Shown: one piece after another, positions 8,103-14,382 of the stretch
Layout of the letters: the number at the start of each line of letters is the position of its first letter
Numbering within the stretch: position 1 is the stretch's first letter
Source of the DNA: Anaerolineae bacterium
Lineage (GTDB): Bacteria; Chloroflexota; Anaerolineae; UBA1429
DNA: 23,116 bases
Assembly (NCBI GenBank): GCA_016928125.1
Contig: JAFGLK010000293.1
Span: forward strand, 1 to 23,116
Reading direction: 5' to 3'
Program-made: the position numbers and the translations under genes
The notes under the pieces: generated by a model
Seen by the model: the letters and a program-made list of their open reading frames with translations, nothing else
Databases searched by the model: none
What the model was told of the DNA's origin: nothing

Positions 8103-8988
8103 CACTGTTAAGCTGAGCCTCTCAACCGCTTGCCTCTTCCCACTGCCTCTGCGCAGCGTGTGTCGGCTCGCGGCCGAGACAGGTTACCAGGGGATCGAGT
8201 GGGTGATGGGCCCCGGGGCCTGGCTGCGAGAAGCACATGCCCTCAAGCGCCTGGCTGTAAGCTACGATCTCTCTATCTATAGTGTCCATCAAGCGCTGTG
8301 GCGTCCGCGTCCGGCCGGTTGGGGGCCAGAGCGTATGCTCGCTGCAGCACACATGGCGCTGGAGCTCGAGTGCTCTCGCGTCGTCATCCATGGTCCCTGG
8401 GTTTCTGATTGGTCGGAGCCTGAGGCGCAGGATTGGCTCCAGGACTTGGAGGCGTGTCAGAAGCGGCTGCTGGGCACCCCTGTCCGCTTGGCCCTTGAGA
8501 ATCCAGGCATCTACTCGGCCTTGGATGGACAGAATGTGCTGGGATCGTTTCCCGTCCTGCTGAGCTTTGCGCGCGGGCACGATCTGGATCTCACTCTTGA
8601 CACCTGTCACGTAGGCACGCGCCATGCGCCCTTGCTCGAGGCTTATGCTGCGATTCGCGAGCGGCTGGTCAATATTCACGTGAGCGATTTGCGAGAGGGG
8701 CACCATCAGGGCAGCCGGCTCTTGCGTTCCGTGTATGCCCATCATCAGCTTCCAGGGGAAGGTCATCTTCCCCTGGTCGATTTGTTGCGCTGCTTGACGC
8801 TGGATGACTATGATGGCATCCTGACGGTGGAGGTCAGCCCCTTTGCTCTGCGCGCCTGGTCGTCGGGCAAAAGGCGCGAGCGACTCACACGAACCCGTGG
8901 TTACCTGGTGCGCAATCTGACGGGGCCGCATGCGCAAACGCGGCGGGCACCATCTCCTGTGGCGGCCGGTCGATCTCTTGGGGGCTAG
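8092..8988 (+). CDS. Sugar phosphate isomerase/epimerase-like TIM barrel protein (AP endonuclease 2 fold)
   Basis: A 298-aa protein of the xylose isomerase-like / AP endonuclease family 2 fold. The candidate metal-ligand strands appear in order: VVIHGPW (around residue 100), LALENPG, LDLTLDTCHVG, LVNIHVSDLREG and ILTVEVSP near the C-terminus. The beginning KLSLSTACLFPLPLRSVCRLAAETGYQGIEW is typical of these enzymes. Members are isomerases, epimerases or DNA repair nucleases, and the exact reaction cannot be assigned here. The GTG at 8092 overlaps the nadD stop by 11 bases and begins just before the first strand; an ATG at 8068 is also possible. No terminator is visible after it. Confidence 0.8.
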   Translation: MPPSTVKLSLSTACLFPLPLRSVCRLAAETGYQGIEWVMGPGAWLREAHALKRLAVSYDLSIYSVHQALWRPRPAGWGPERMLAAAHMALELECSRVVIHGPWVSDWSEPEAQDWLQDLEACQKRLLGTPVRLALENPGIYSALDGQNVLGSFPVLLSFARGHDLDLTLDTCHVGTRHAPLLEAYAAIRERLVNIHVSDLREGHHQGSRLLRSVYAHHQLPGEGHLPLVDLLRCLTLDDYDGILTVEVSPFALRAWSSGKRRERLTRTRGYLVRNLTGPHAQTRRAPSPVAAGRSLGG

Positions 8989-9041
8989 ATGGCCTTGTGC
9001 AGGGTCAAAAGCGGCGCTGGATTCGCGAGTGCGTATCCATA

Positions 9042-9070
9042 TTGACAAATCGGGCGCGTGGTGCTATAGT
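9042..9070 (+). promoter_or_regulatory. Promoter of tRNA-Leu
   Basis: TTGACA (9042-9047), 17-base spacer, TATAGT (9065-9070). Transcription would start near 9077, six bases before the tRNA. Confidence 0.85.
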
Positions 9071-9082
9071 GTGCCCTGCCCA

Positions 9083-9167
9083 GCCGAGATGGCGGAATCG
9101 GTAGACGCACTACGTTCAGGGCGTAGCGGGTATTAGACCCATGAGGGTTCGAATCCCTCTCTCGGCA
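9083..9167 (+). tRNA. tRNA-Leu, anticodon CAG
   Basis: An 85-base class II tRNA. The acceptor stem GCCGAGA (9083-9089) pairs with TCTCGGC (9160-9166), followed by discriminator A. The anticodon arm CTACG-TTCAGGG-CGTAG gives anticodon CAG, which reads leucine codon CUG. A long variable arm (GGG-T-ATTAG-A-CCC type) and the T arm GAGGG-TTCGAAT-CCCTC are complete. CCA is not encoded; CTC follows. It has its own promoter and an intrinsic terminator. Confidence 0.97.
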
Positions 9168-9170
9168 CTC

Positions 9171-9207
9171 AAAACCCTAGTTTAGGCTGGGGTTTTCTCT
9201 TTTTTTG
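9171..9207 (+). terminator. Intrinsic terminator after tRNA-Leu
   Basis: AAAACCCTAG (9171-9180) pairs with CTGGGGTTTT (9187-9196) through ten pairs including one G-T, with a six-base loop. CTCTTTTTTT follows. Confidence 0.9.
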
Positions 9208-9239
9208 CGGCTGACTCCTTGTATGGGAAGCGTGTGACC

Positions 9240-9866
9240 ATGGCCAATTCCCCAACTTTTGCCTCTGGGAAGGCGTCAGGCTCCTCCAAAGGGGATCCCG
9301 CCTCATCCTCAGGAGAGCTCGAGATCGTCCTTGTCCGCAGCGCACGCCGCAAGAAGACCGTCAGCGCGCGTTTCATCAACTGGTACACGCTCGAGGTCCG
9401 AGCTCCAGCGCAGATCCCCGATGACGAGCTTCAAAAGATCATCGATGATTTGGTGCAGAAGGCGCTCAAGCGTAGAGGCGAACGGCGGCAGTTCTCCTCC
9501 CATGAGGATCTTGAGCGACGCGCCCAGATCCTGAATCGGCGCTATTTTGAGGGCGAACTGCGTTGGCAGAGCGTCCGCTATGTCACGAACCAGAACACGC
9601 GCTTCGGCAGTTGCACCCCCGTGGCGGGGACGATTCGTATCTCGCATCGTCTGGCCGGCGCGCCCTCCTTTGTCCTCGATTACGTGATCATGCACGAATT
9701 GGCTCATTTGCTGAAGCATGGCCATTCCCAAGCCTTCTGGGATCTGGTCTATCGCTATCCGAAGACCGAGCGCGCACGAGGCTATCTCCTGGCTCTGGGC
9801 ATGGAATCGGACCTGGTCGCCGGCCAAGGCGATCCATCCAACGAGGAGTCGCCTGATGAGAACTGA
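9240..9866 (+). CDS. YgjP-like (DUF45) zinc metallopeptidase domain protein
   Basis: A 208-aa protein with the zinc peptidase motif HELAH (residues 152-156) and a further histidine at 162 in HELAHLLKHGHSQAFW, followed by the Y-P-x-x-E...Y-L segment of the YgjP/DUF45 family. RFGSCTPVAGTIRISHRL (around 121-138) matches the conserved segment before the active site. The first 25 residues are low-complexity Ser/Gly and probably disordered. No substrate is known for most members. The ATG at 9240 has GGGAAG nine bases upstream. The 3' end overlaps the next gene by 11 bases, so the two are co-translated. The tRNA terminator just upstream suggests a separate promoter, but none is obvious. Confidence 0.85.
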   Translation: MANSPTFASGKASGSSKGDPASSSGELEIVLVRSARRKKTVSARFINWYTLEVRAPAQIPDDELQKIIDDLVQKALKRRGERRQFSSHEDLERRAQILNRRYFEGELRWQSVRYVTNQNTRFGSCTPVAGTIRISHRLAGAPSFVLDYVIMHELAHLLKHGHSQAFWDLVYRYPKTERARGYLLALGMESDLVAGQGDPSNEESPDEN

Positions 9867-11265
9867 GATCGACTCGCTGGGAGAGGTGCAGGTCCCGGAT
9901 CAGGCGCTGTGGGGGGCCCAGACACAGCGGGCGGTCGACAACTTTGCGATTAGTGGGCTCAGGCAGTCGCCTGATCTGATCGTGGCCAGCGCGATGGTGA
10001 AGCGGGCGGCCGCAGAGGTGAACATGTCACTCGGGCTCCTGGATGAGCCTCGGGGGCGGGCCATTGTCGACGCCGCCACCCAGATCATGCAGGGGCGCTG
10101 GCACGATCAATTCGTCGTGGATCCCTTCCAGGCTGGGGCCGGGACCTCGCACAACATGAACACCAACGAGGTGATCGCCAACCTGGCCAACGAAGCCTTG
10201 GGCGGCGTGCGTGGGCAGTACAAGCCCATCCACCCAAACGACCATGTCAACCTGGCCCAATCGACCAACGATTTTATGCCCACTGTGATGCGGGCCTCGG
10301 CTGCCCTCAAGCTCCGCGCGTTGCTGCCCGTTGTAGACGCATTGGCGGAGGCCCTTGAGGACAGGGCGTGCGCCTTCGACACGGTGCTCAAGTCTGGGCG
10401 TACTCACCTGCAGGACGCCGTGCCCGTGCGACTCGGCCAGGAATTTGGCGCCTATGCTCAGGCTGTGCGCCTGGATCGGGAGCGCCTTGAGCATACGGGA
10501 GAGCGCATCGCCCGGCTTGGCATTGGCGGCACGGCCACCGGCACGGGGCTCAACTCGCATCCTGACTACCACGCGGCGATGGTGCGAAAGCTGACCGAGT
10601 TCACCGAGATCCCATTCAGAAGCTCGGGCGATCTGTTCGAGGCTATGCAGAGTACGGCCGACTTTGTGGATCTCTCCGCGGCCTTGCGCACGCTGGCGGT
10701 GACTCTGACGCGCATCGCCAACGATGTGCGCCTGCTCAGCTCTGGACCCACCACCGGGTTAGGAGAGATCCGTCTGCCAGCCGTGCAACCCGGTTCGTCC
10801 ATCATGCCGGGCAAGGTCAACCCCGTCATGGCCGAGATGCTCAACATGGTCTGCTACCATGTGATGGGCAACGATCTGACGGTGATGACCTGCGCCCAGG
10901 CCGGGCAGCTCGAACTCAATGTGATGATGCCGATCATGGCCTATAATCTACTGCAGTCGCTCGAGATCCTGACCCATGGCATCCAGGCTTTCACCGAGCG
11001 CTGTGTGAGGGGCATCGAGGCCAACGTCGAGCGCTGTCGTGAGCTCGCGGAGCGCAGCATGGGCCTGGCCACCGCGCTCAATCCCTACATCGGGTATCTG
11101 GCCGCCGCAGAAGTGGCCAAGGAGGCCTTGGCTCGCGGCGTGTCGCTGCGGCAGGTGGTGATCGAGAAGGGCTACCTCTCGCGCGAACAGCTGGATCGGG
11201 TGCTGGATCCGCTTACGATGACCGAGCCCGGCATCCCCGGGCGCAACCTAGAGGAGCAGGCCTGA
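9856..11265 (+). CDS. Class II fumarase/aspartase family lyase, probable aspartate ammonia-lyase
   Basis: A 469-aa enzyme of the fumarase/aspartase superfamily, which adds or removes water or ammonia across fumarate. It has GTSHNMNTNEVIANLA (residues 96-111), HPNDHVNLAQSTND (127-139), GRTHLQDAVP (181-190) and the flexible active-site loop GSSIMPGKVNPVMAEMLNMV (313-332). Several positions favour aspartase over fumarase: M-N-T-N, Q-S-T-N-D instead of Q-S-S-N-D, and V-N-P-V-M where fumarases usually have V-N-P-T-Q. Fumarase remains possible. The ATG at 9856 has GAGGAG seven bases upstream and overlaps the metallopeptidase stop. The longer frame from 9718 is out-of-family sequence. Its last 18 bases overlap the convergent mutY gene. 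Confidence 0.88.
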   Translation: MRTEIDSLGEVQVPDQALWGAQTQRAVDNFAISGLRQSPDLIVASAMVKRAAAEVNMSLGLLDEPRGRAIVDAATQIMQGRWHDQFVVDPFQAGAGTSHNMNTNEVIANLANEALGGVRGQYKPIHPNDHVNLAQSTNDFMPTVMRASAALKLRALLPVVDALAEALEDRACAFDTVLKSGRTHLQDAVPVRLGQEFGAYAQAVRLDRERLEHTGERIARLGIGGTATGTGLNSHPDYHAAMVRKLTEFTEIPFRSSGDLFEAMQSTADFVDLSAALRTLAVTLTRIANDVRLLSSGPTTGLGEIRLPAVQPGSSIMPGKVNPVMAEMLNMVCYHVMGNDLTVMTCAQAGQLELNVMMPIMAYNLLQSLEILTHGIQAFTERCVRGIEANVERCRELAERSMGLATALNPYIGYLAAAEVAKEALARGVSLRQVVIEKGYLSREQLDRVLDPLTMTEPGIPGRNLEEQA

Positions 11266-12357
11266 TCCGGGCCAGGGCACCTTGGCGAGGATCTTGACCG
11301 TCACACCCGTGAGCCCGAACGCCTCGCGTTCGTCAGCGGCCAGCCAGTGGAAGCGATCCCATTCGCCTTGTGGCCTCGGCTCTCCTTGCGACGTGCATCG
11401 ATACACCGCTACGACAATCTTGAAATGGGTGTAGGCGTGCCTGATCGTGGCCAGGCGCTCGCCGACGCTCGTCGAGATCCCAAGTTGCTGTCTCAACTTC
11501 TGGGCCAGCGCTGCGCCCTCCGAGCCAGGTGGCTCGACCTCAGCCATAGGCAGATCCCAGAGGCCGCCCAACAGGCCTTGGGGTCGGCGATGCACGATCA
11601 GAATGCGCTCTCTCGCCACGATCAGCGCGGCAGCCAACGCTTTCTCGGGCACCGGTGCCCGGGCCTTGGGGATCGGTCGGAGATACTGGGTCTGATTGCA
11701 TCTGGCGAGACACTGGGGCGCCAGCGGGCATGCGTCACATAGCGGCGCTCGCGAGACGCACAGAGTGGCCCCCAACTCCATGAGGGCCTGATTGAACTCG
11801 CCCGGTTGAGCGCTTCCAAGCAGCTTCTCGGCCATCTCGCGAATCGCTCGCTTGCCCGCGACTCGGGAGGGATCCTGCGCATAGTCGAACAGGCGACAGA
11901 TCACCCGCACCACATTGCCGTCGACGGCCACCGTCCGCTGACCGAAAGCGATGCTGAGGATGGCGCCAGCCGTATACGCGCCGATGCCCGGCAGTGCCAG
12001 CAAGGCCTCTTGATCGCTCGGCAACACACCCCCATGAAGCGTGCACACTCGCTGCGCCGCTGCGTGCAGATGCCGCGCACGTCCATAGTAGCCGAGCCCC
12101 TCCCACAGAACCAGCACACTGTCGAGGGATGCGTCGGCTAGCGCGCGGATCGTAGGGAACCGCTCGAGAAAGCGCGAATAGTATGGGATGACCGTCTCAA
12201 CCCGAGTCTGCTGGAGCATGACCTCCGAGACCCAGATGTGATAAGGATTCGTGGTGCGACGCCAGGGAAGATCGCGCTTGTGCCCAGCGTACCAGGCGAG
12301 CAGCGCGGCAGTCATGCTTTCCAAGGGGGTCATGTGGCGGTCTGGCATGCTGGCCAT
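11248..12357 (-). CDS. mutY: Adenine DNA glycosylase MutY
   Basis: A 369-aa base excision repair enzyme that removes adenine mispaired with 8-oxoguanine. Glu45 in VSEVMLQQTRVETVIPYY and Asp146 in AVDGNVVRV are the catalytic residues. LPGIGAYTAGAILSIAFG (122-139) is the helix-hairpin-helix. The [4Fe-4S] cluster cysteines are C200, C207, C210 and C216 with the standard C-x6-C-x2-C-x5-C spacing. The last 120 residues form the NUDIX-like domain that recognises 8-oxoguanine (RPQGLLGGLWDLPMAEVE, RHAYTHFKI). Length is normal. The ATG at 12357 has AGGA four bases upstream. The gene converges on the aspartase gene with an 18-base overlap. Confidence 0.96.
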   Translation of the reverse strand: MASMPDRHMTPLESMTAALLAWYAGHKRDLPWRRTTNPYHIWVSEVMLQQTRVETVIPYYSRFLERFPTIRALADASLDSVLVLWEGLGYYGRARHLHAAAQRVCTLHGGVLPSDQEALLALPGIGAYTAGAILSIAFGQRTVAVDGNVVRVICRLFDYAQDPSRVAGKRAIREMAEKLLGSAQPGEFNQALMELGATLCVSRAPLCDACPLAPQCLARCNQTQYLRPIPKARAPVPEKALAAALIVARERILIVHRRPQGLLGGLWDLPMAEVEPPGSEGAALAQKLRQQLGISTSVGERLATIRHAYTHFKIVVAVYRCTSQGEPRPQGEWDRFHWLAADEREAFGLTGVTVKILAKVPWPGSGLLL

Positions 12358-12391
12358 GTGATCCTATGTGTCATCCAAGACGTCCGCCGAA

Positions 12392-12420
12392 TTGTGCCCT
12401 GCGGGGCAGCTATCTATAAT
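12392..12420 (+). promoter_or_regulatory. Promoter of the 50-aa membrane peptide gene
   Basis: TTGTGC (12392-12397), 17-base spacer, perfect TATAAT (12415-12420). Transcription would start near 12427, about 32 bases before the ATG at 12459. Confidence 0.7.
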
Positions 12421-12458
12421 GGAAGCCAAGCGGCCGACTCGCGGGGAAGGTGAGAGCG

Positions 12459-12611
12459 ATGTACGTTTCGCTGCTTCGCATGTATGTAGAGGTCTCTCAG
12501 CAAAGCCCAATCCTCTATGTTGGGCTGATCGTTCTGCTCATGGCTTCGTGGGGGGTGATGGTGAGCGCCATCACAGAGATCGCCATCCGGCTCTTTGATG
12601 CGCACGAATGA
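12459..12611 (+). CDS. Small single-pass membrane protein, 50 aa, unknown function
   Basis: A short ORF with GGAAGGTGA five bases before its ATG and its own promoter 40 bases upstream. The peptide starts MYVSLLRMYVEVSQQSP, has one hydrophobic helix (ILYVGLIVLLMASWGVMVSAI, residues 18-38) and ends with an amphipathic TEIAIRLFDAHE tail. It is placed alone between divergent mutY and convergent hom. No family is recognised. Promoter, ribosome site and helix together support a real gene. The 30 bases between it and the hom stop contain only weak hairpins. Confidence 0.6.
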   Translation: MYVSLLRMYVEVSQQSPILYVGLIVLLMASWGVMVSAITEIAIRLFDAHE

Positions 12612-12641
12612 TCGCGTCTTCGCGCGCCAGCTTGCCGCTGA

Positions 12642-13685
12642 CTACTGAGCGGCGTAGATGTTGATCATGTCCCGCAAGACCGCAGCCGAGGTCGGTACAG
12701 GGCCCTTTTCCTCGATGACTGCGCTGATGATCCCCATGAAATCGGTGTGATACACCACACCCATGTCCCATCGCCCGATGCGCGCCAGCGGATGGCTCTG
12801 ATCAAGGGCAGTCACCTGCACGCTCAAGCTAAAGTCGTCGCCTTCCCTCTCGGCCAAAGCCAGCAGTTTGAGCACCTGGCCTCGGGCCCTGGCGCTCTGC
12901 AGGTCCTCGAGAGTGGTGCGGCGAATGCCCTCCACACGCACATGCTCCAACGTGGTGGGGCGCCGCAACACGCTGTTGGCGATGATGACCAGCTTGTTGG
13001 CGGCATCCCAGCCGTCCACGTCCAAGCTGGGGTCGGGCTCGGCGATACCGGCCTCCTGGGCTCCCTTGAGCGCCTCCTGATAGCTGATCTGCTCCTCCTC
13101 CATGCGCGTGAGGATATAGTTGGTGGTACCGTTAAAGATACCCTCGATACGCTCGACCCCACTGCCAGCCAGGTCGCGCACCCCGATGTTCACCGTGGGC
13201 AAGCCGCCAGCCACGGTGCCGCTGTAGAGCAAGCAGGTCCCAGTTCGCCGGGCTAGATCACTCAGGGCATCAAAGGCCAGCACCAGCGGGCCTTTGTTGG
13301 CCATCACCACGTGCAGACCAGAGCCTAAGGCTGTACGCACGCAACTCAGGCCGGGCTCGCCATCCTGGAGATTGGTGGGCGACGCATCCACAAAGAGCTC
13401 AGCTTTGGTCGAGAGGATCATCTCCAGGCCGGTCATGCCCGGCCGCCCCAGCATCGGGTAGCGGCTCACGCTCTGGCCGGCGAGCTTGAGCGCGCGCACC
13501 CGCACGGGATCCAGTCCGTTGGCGTCGATGGCGGCACCCTGTGAATCGGCCGCCCCCACCAACACAAAGCGCAGGCCATAGTCGCGGGCTATCTGTGCCT
13601 CGCGATGTGTGTATACATCCAGCAGGTTATGACCGATGTTTCCCAGACCTATGAGCAGATAGGGGATCTCTCTCGGCTCTGACAT
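12642..13685 (-). CDS. hom: Homoserine dehydrogenase
   Basis: A 347-aa NAD(P)-dependent oxidoreductase that reduces aspartate semialdehyde to homoserine in threonine/methionine synthesis. The nucleotide-binding loop GLGNIGHN is at residues 13-20, NKGPL (130-134) follows the Rossmann part, and SGTVAGGLPTVN and GIFNGTTNYILTRM are family motifs. The signature AEPDPSLDVDGWDAANK (215-231) carries the substrate Asp and Lys. The protein ends without the ACT regulatory domain found in longer bacterial forms, so threonine feedback through that domain is not expected. The ATG at 13685 has GGAGGAGG ten bases upstream. The gene is probably monocistronic, with the selW-like terminator just upstream. Confidence 0.93.
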   Translation of the reverse strand: MSEPREIPYLLIGLGNIGHNLLDVYTHREAQIARDYGLRFVLVGAADSQGAAIDANGLDPVRVRALKLAGQSVSRYPMLGRPGMTGLEMILSTKAELFVDASPTNLQDGEPGLSCVRTALGSGLHVVMANKGPLVLAFDALSDLARRTGTCLLYSGTVAGGLPTVNIGVRDLAGSGVERIEGIFNGTTNYILTRMEEEQISYQEALKGAQEAGIAEPDPSLDVDGWDAANKLVIIANSVLRRPTTLEHVRVEGIRRTTLEDLQSARARGQVLKLLALAEREGDDFSLSVQVTALDQSHPLARIGRWDMGVVYHTDFMGIISAVIEEKGPVPTSAAVLRDMINIYAAQ

Positions 13686-13766
13686 GCGTGCCTGACCTCC
13701 TCCATCGGCCCCCATCGTGACCGATGCCTCTTTTCCCGGTGATGATCAGCAAGCGAACGAGAGTCT

Positions 13767-13794
13767 ACCATAGAAGCGGGCACGGGCCAATCAA
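13767..13794 (-). promoter_or_regulatory. Possible promoter of hom
   Basis: On the minus strand, TTGATT (13789-13794) and TATGGT (13767-13772) are 16 bases apart. It lies between the upstream terminator and the hom start at 13685. Match is moderate. Confidence 0.5.
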
Positions 13795-13810
13795 GGCTAC
13801 ATCATGAGGA

Positions 13811-13848
13811 AAAGAAAAAAGACGACACCTTGCGCCGAGATGTCGTCT
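13811..13848 (-). terminator. Intrinsic terminator after the SelW-like gene
   Basis: On the minus strand AGACGACA (13848-13841) pairs with TGTCGTCT (13827-13820) around a 13-base loop, and the RNA continues with TTTTTCTTTT. It starts 24 bases after the stop codon of the SelW-like gene. Confidence 0.85.
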
Positions 13849-13871
13849 CTGTCACTGCAATCGGTTGGACC

Positions 13872-14111
13872 CTAGAGCTTGGCGTTCAGATCGCTGAGCA
13901 CACTGCCTTCGCTGGGGAAACGCCCTGTGGCGAGTTTGGAGTAGACCCCCTCGCCGTCGGCGGTGATCTCAAAAGCCCCCCCGCTGGAGGGGATCAACGC
14001 CACTTCTCCAACACCCGTCTTGAACCTATCCAGTATCTTGGTCGCCAGACTGGCGGCCCGAGGCAGATAGCCTCAAGAGGTGCAGTAGCGGATCTCGATC
14101 CTTGCGCTCAT
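13872..14111 (-). CDS. SelW/Rdx-type selenoprotein, UGA read as selenocysteine
   Basis: An 80-codon frame from ATG 14111 to TAG 13872, interrupted only by TGA at 14075-14073 (codon 13). Read with selenocysteine it gives a 79-aa Rdx-family protein: IEIRY-C10-T-S-U13-GYLPRA, then ASLATKILDRF, VALIPSSGGAFEI, DGEGVYSK and GRFPSEGSVL. Every block matches the thioredoxin-like Rdx/SelW family, whose redox motif is C-x-x-C or C-x-x-U. The TGA falls exactly at the second redox position. A hairpin meeting bacterial SECIS criteria lies just downstream. The start has AAGGA seven bases upstream. The gene has its own promoter and terminator. Known members are thought to act in thiol redox control. A broken CxxC gene is the alternative, but the reading frame before and after is intact and conserved. 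Confidence 0.83.
14040..14058 (-). promoter_or_regulatory. Candidate bacterial SECIS hairpin
   Basis: On the minus strand GGCCGCCA (14058-14051) folds onto TGGCGACC (14047-14040), with a single C-A mismatch and the apical loop GUC (14050-14048). The loop begins 22 bases after the UGA and its first base is G. Both fit the published bacterial SECIS pattern as I know it: a small loop with an early G, about 16-37 bases from the UGA. A second small hairpin (GAGGC-TATCT-GCCTC, 14074-14060) includes part of the UGA itself. Confidence 0.65.
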
Positions 14112-14175
14112 GCTGCTTTCCTTTCTTTGCTTCCCTGAATGACTGAACGGAGCCTGCCACTCGCCATAGAGTGTG

Positions 14176-14204
14176 ATTATAATGAGGTTCGGACAAGAGC
14201 ACAA
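14176..14204 (-). promoter_or_regulatory. Promoter of the SelW-like gene
   Basis: On the minus strand TTGTGC (14199-14204), 17-base spacer, TATAAT (14176-14181). The same -35/-10 pair occurs upstream of the 50-aa peptide gene at 12392-12420. The -10 is part of the self-complementary ATTATAAT, so the opposite strand also carries a TATAAT. Confidence 0.65.
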
Positions 14205-14240
14205 AAAGGTTGCTCATACAATGAACAATGAACCAGGTGC

Positions 14241-14269
14241 TTGCTATTGGATCAAGAGTCCGCTATAAT
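14241..14269 (+). promoter_or_regulatory. Promoter of the glycosidase-like gene
   Basis: TTGCTA (14241-14246), 17-base spacer, TATAAT (14264-14269). It is divergent from the SelW-like promoter. The preferred ATG is at 14383, leaving a leader of about 105 bases. Confidence 0.6.
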
Positions 14270-14382
14270 AGAGGCAGTTGATGGCCAGCGTGTCCTCTGA
14301 TGCGCTGGTGTGTTGCTTGGCGTGTGACCCAAAAGCGACCCTCTTCGTTTGGTCTCATAGCAACTCCTTGGACGTGGAGTCT

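Noticed and set aside
9718..9855. Upstream extension of the aspartase frame
   Set aside because: It overlaps the metallopeptidase active-site region in another frame, and its sequence does not resemble the family. The ATG at 9856 has a strong ribosome site.
12612..12653. Small hairpins between the 50-aa peptide gene and hom (CGCG-TCTT-CGCG; GCCGCT/AGCGGC) as a two-way terminator
   Set aside because: Stems are short and no T-run is present on either strand.
14073..14075. Reading the SelW-like gene as a pseudogene killed by a stop codon
   Set aside because: The frame is intact on both sides, the TGA sits exactly at the redox position, a SECIS-like hairpin follows, and promoter, ribosome site and terminator are all present. 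Sequence error remains possible.
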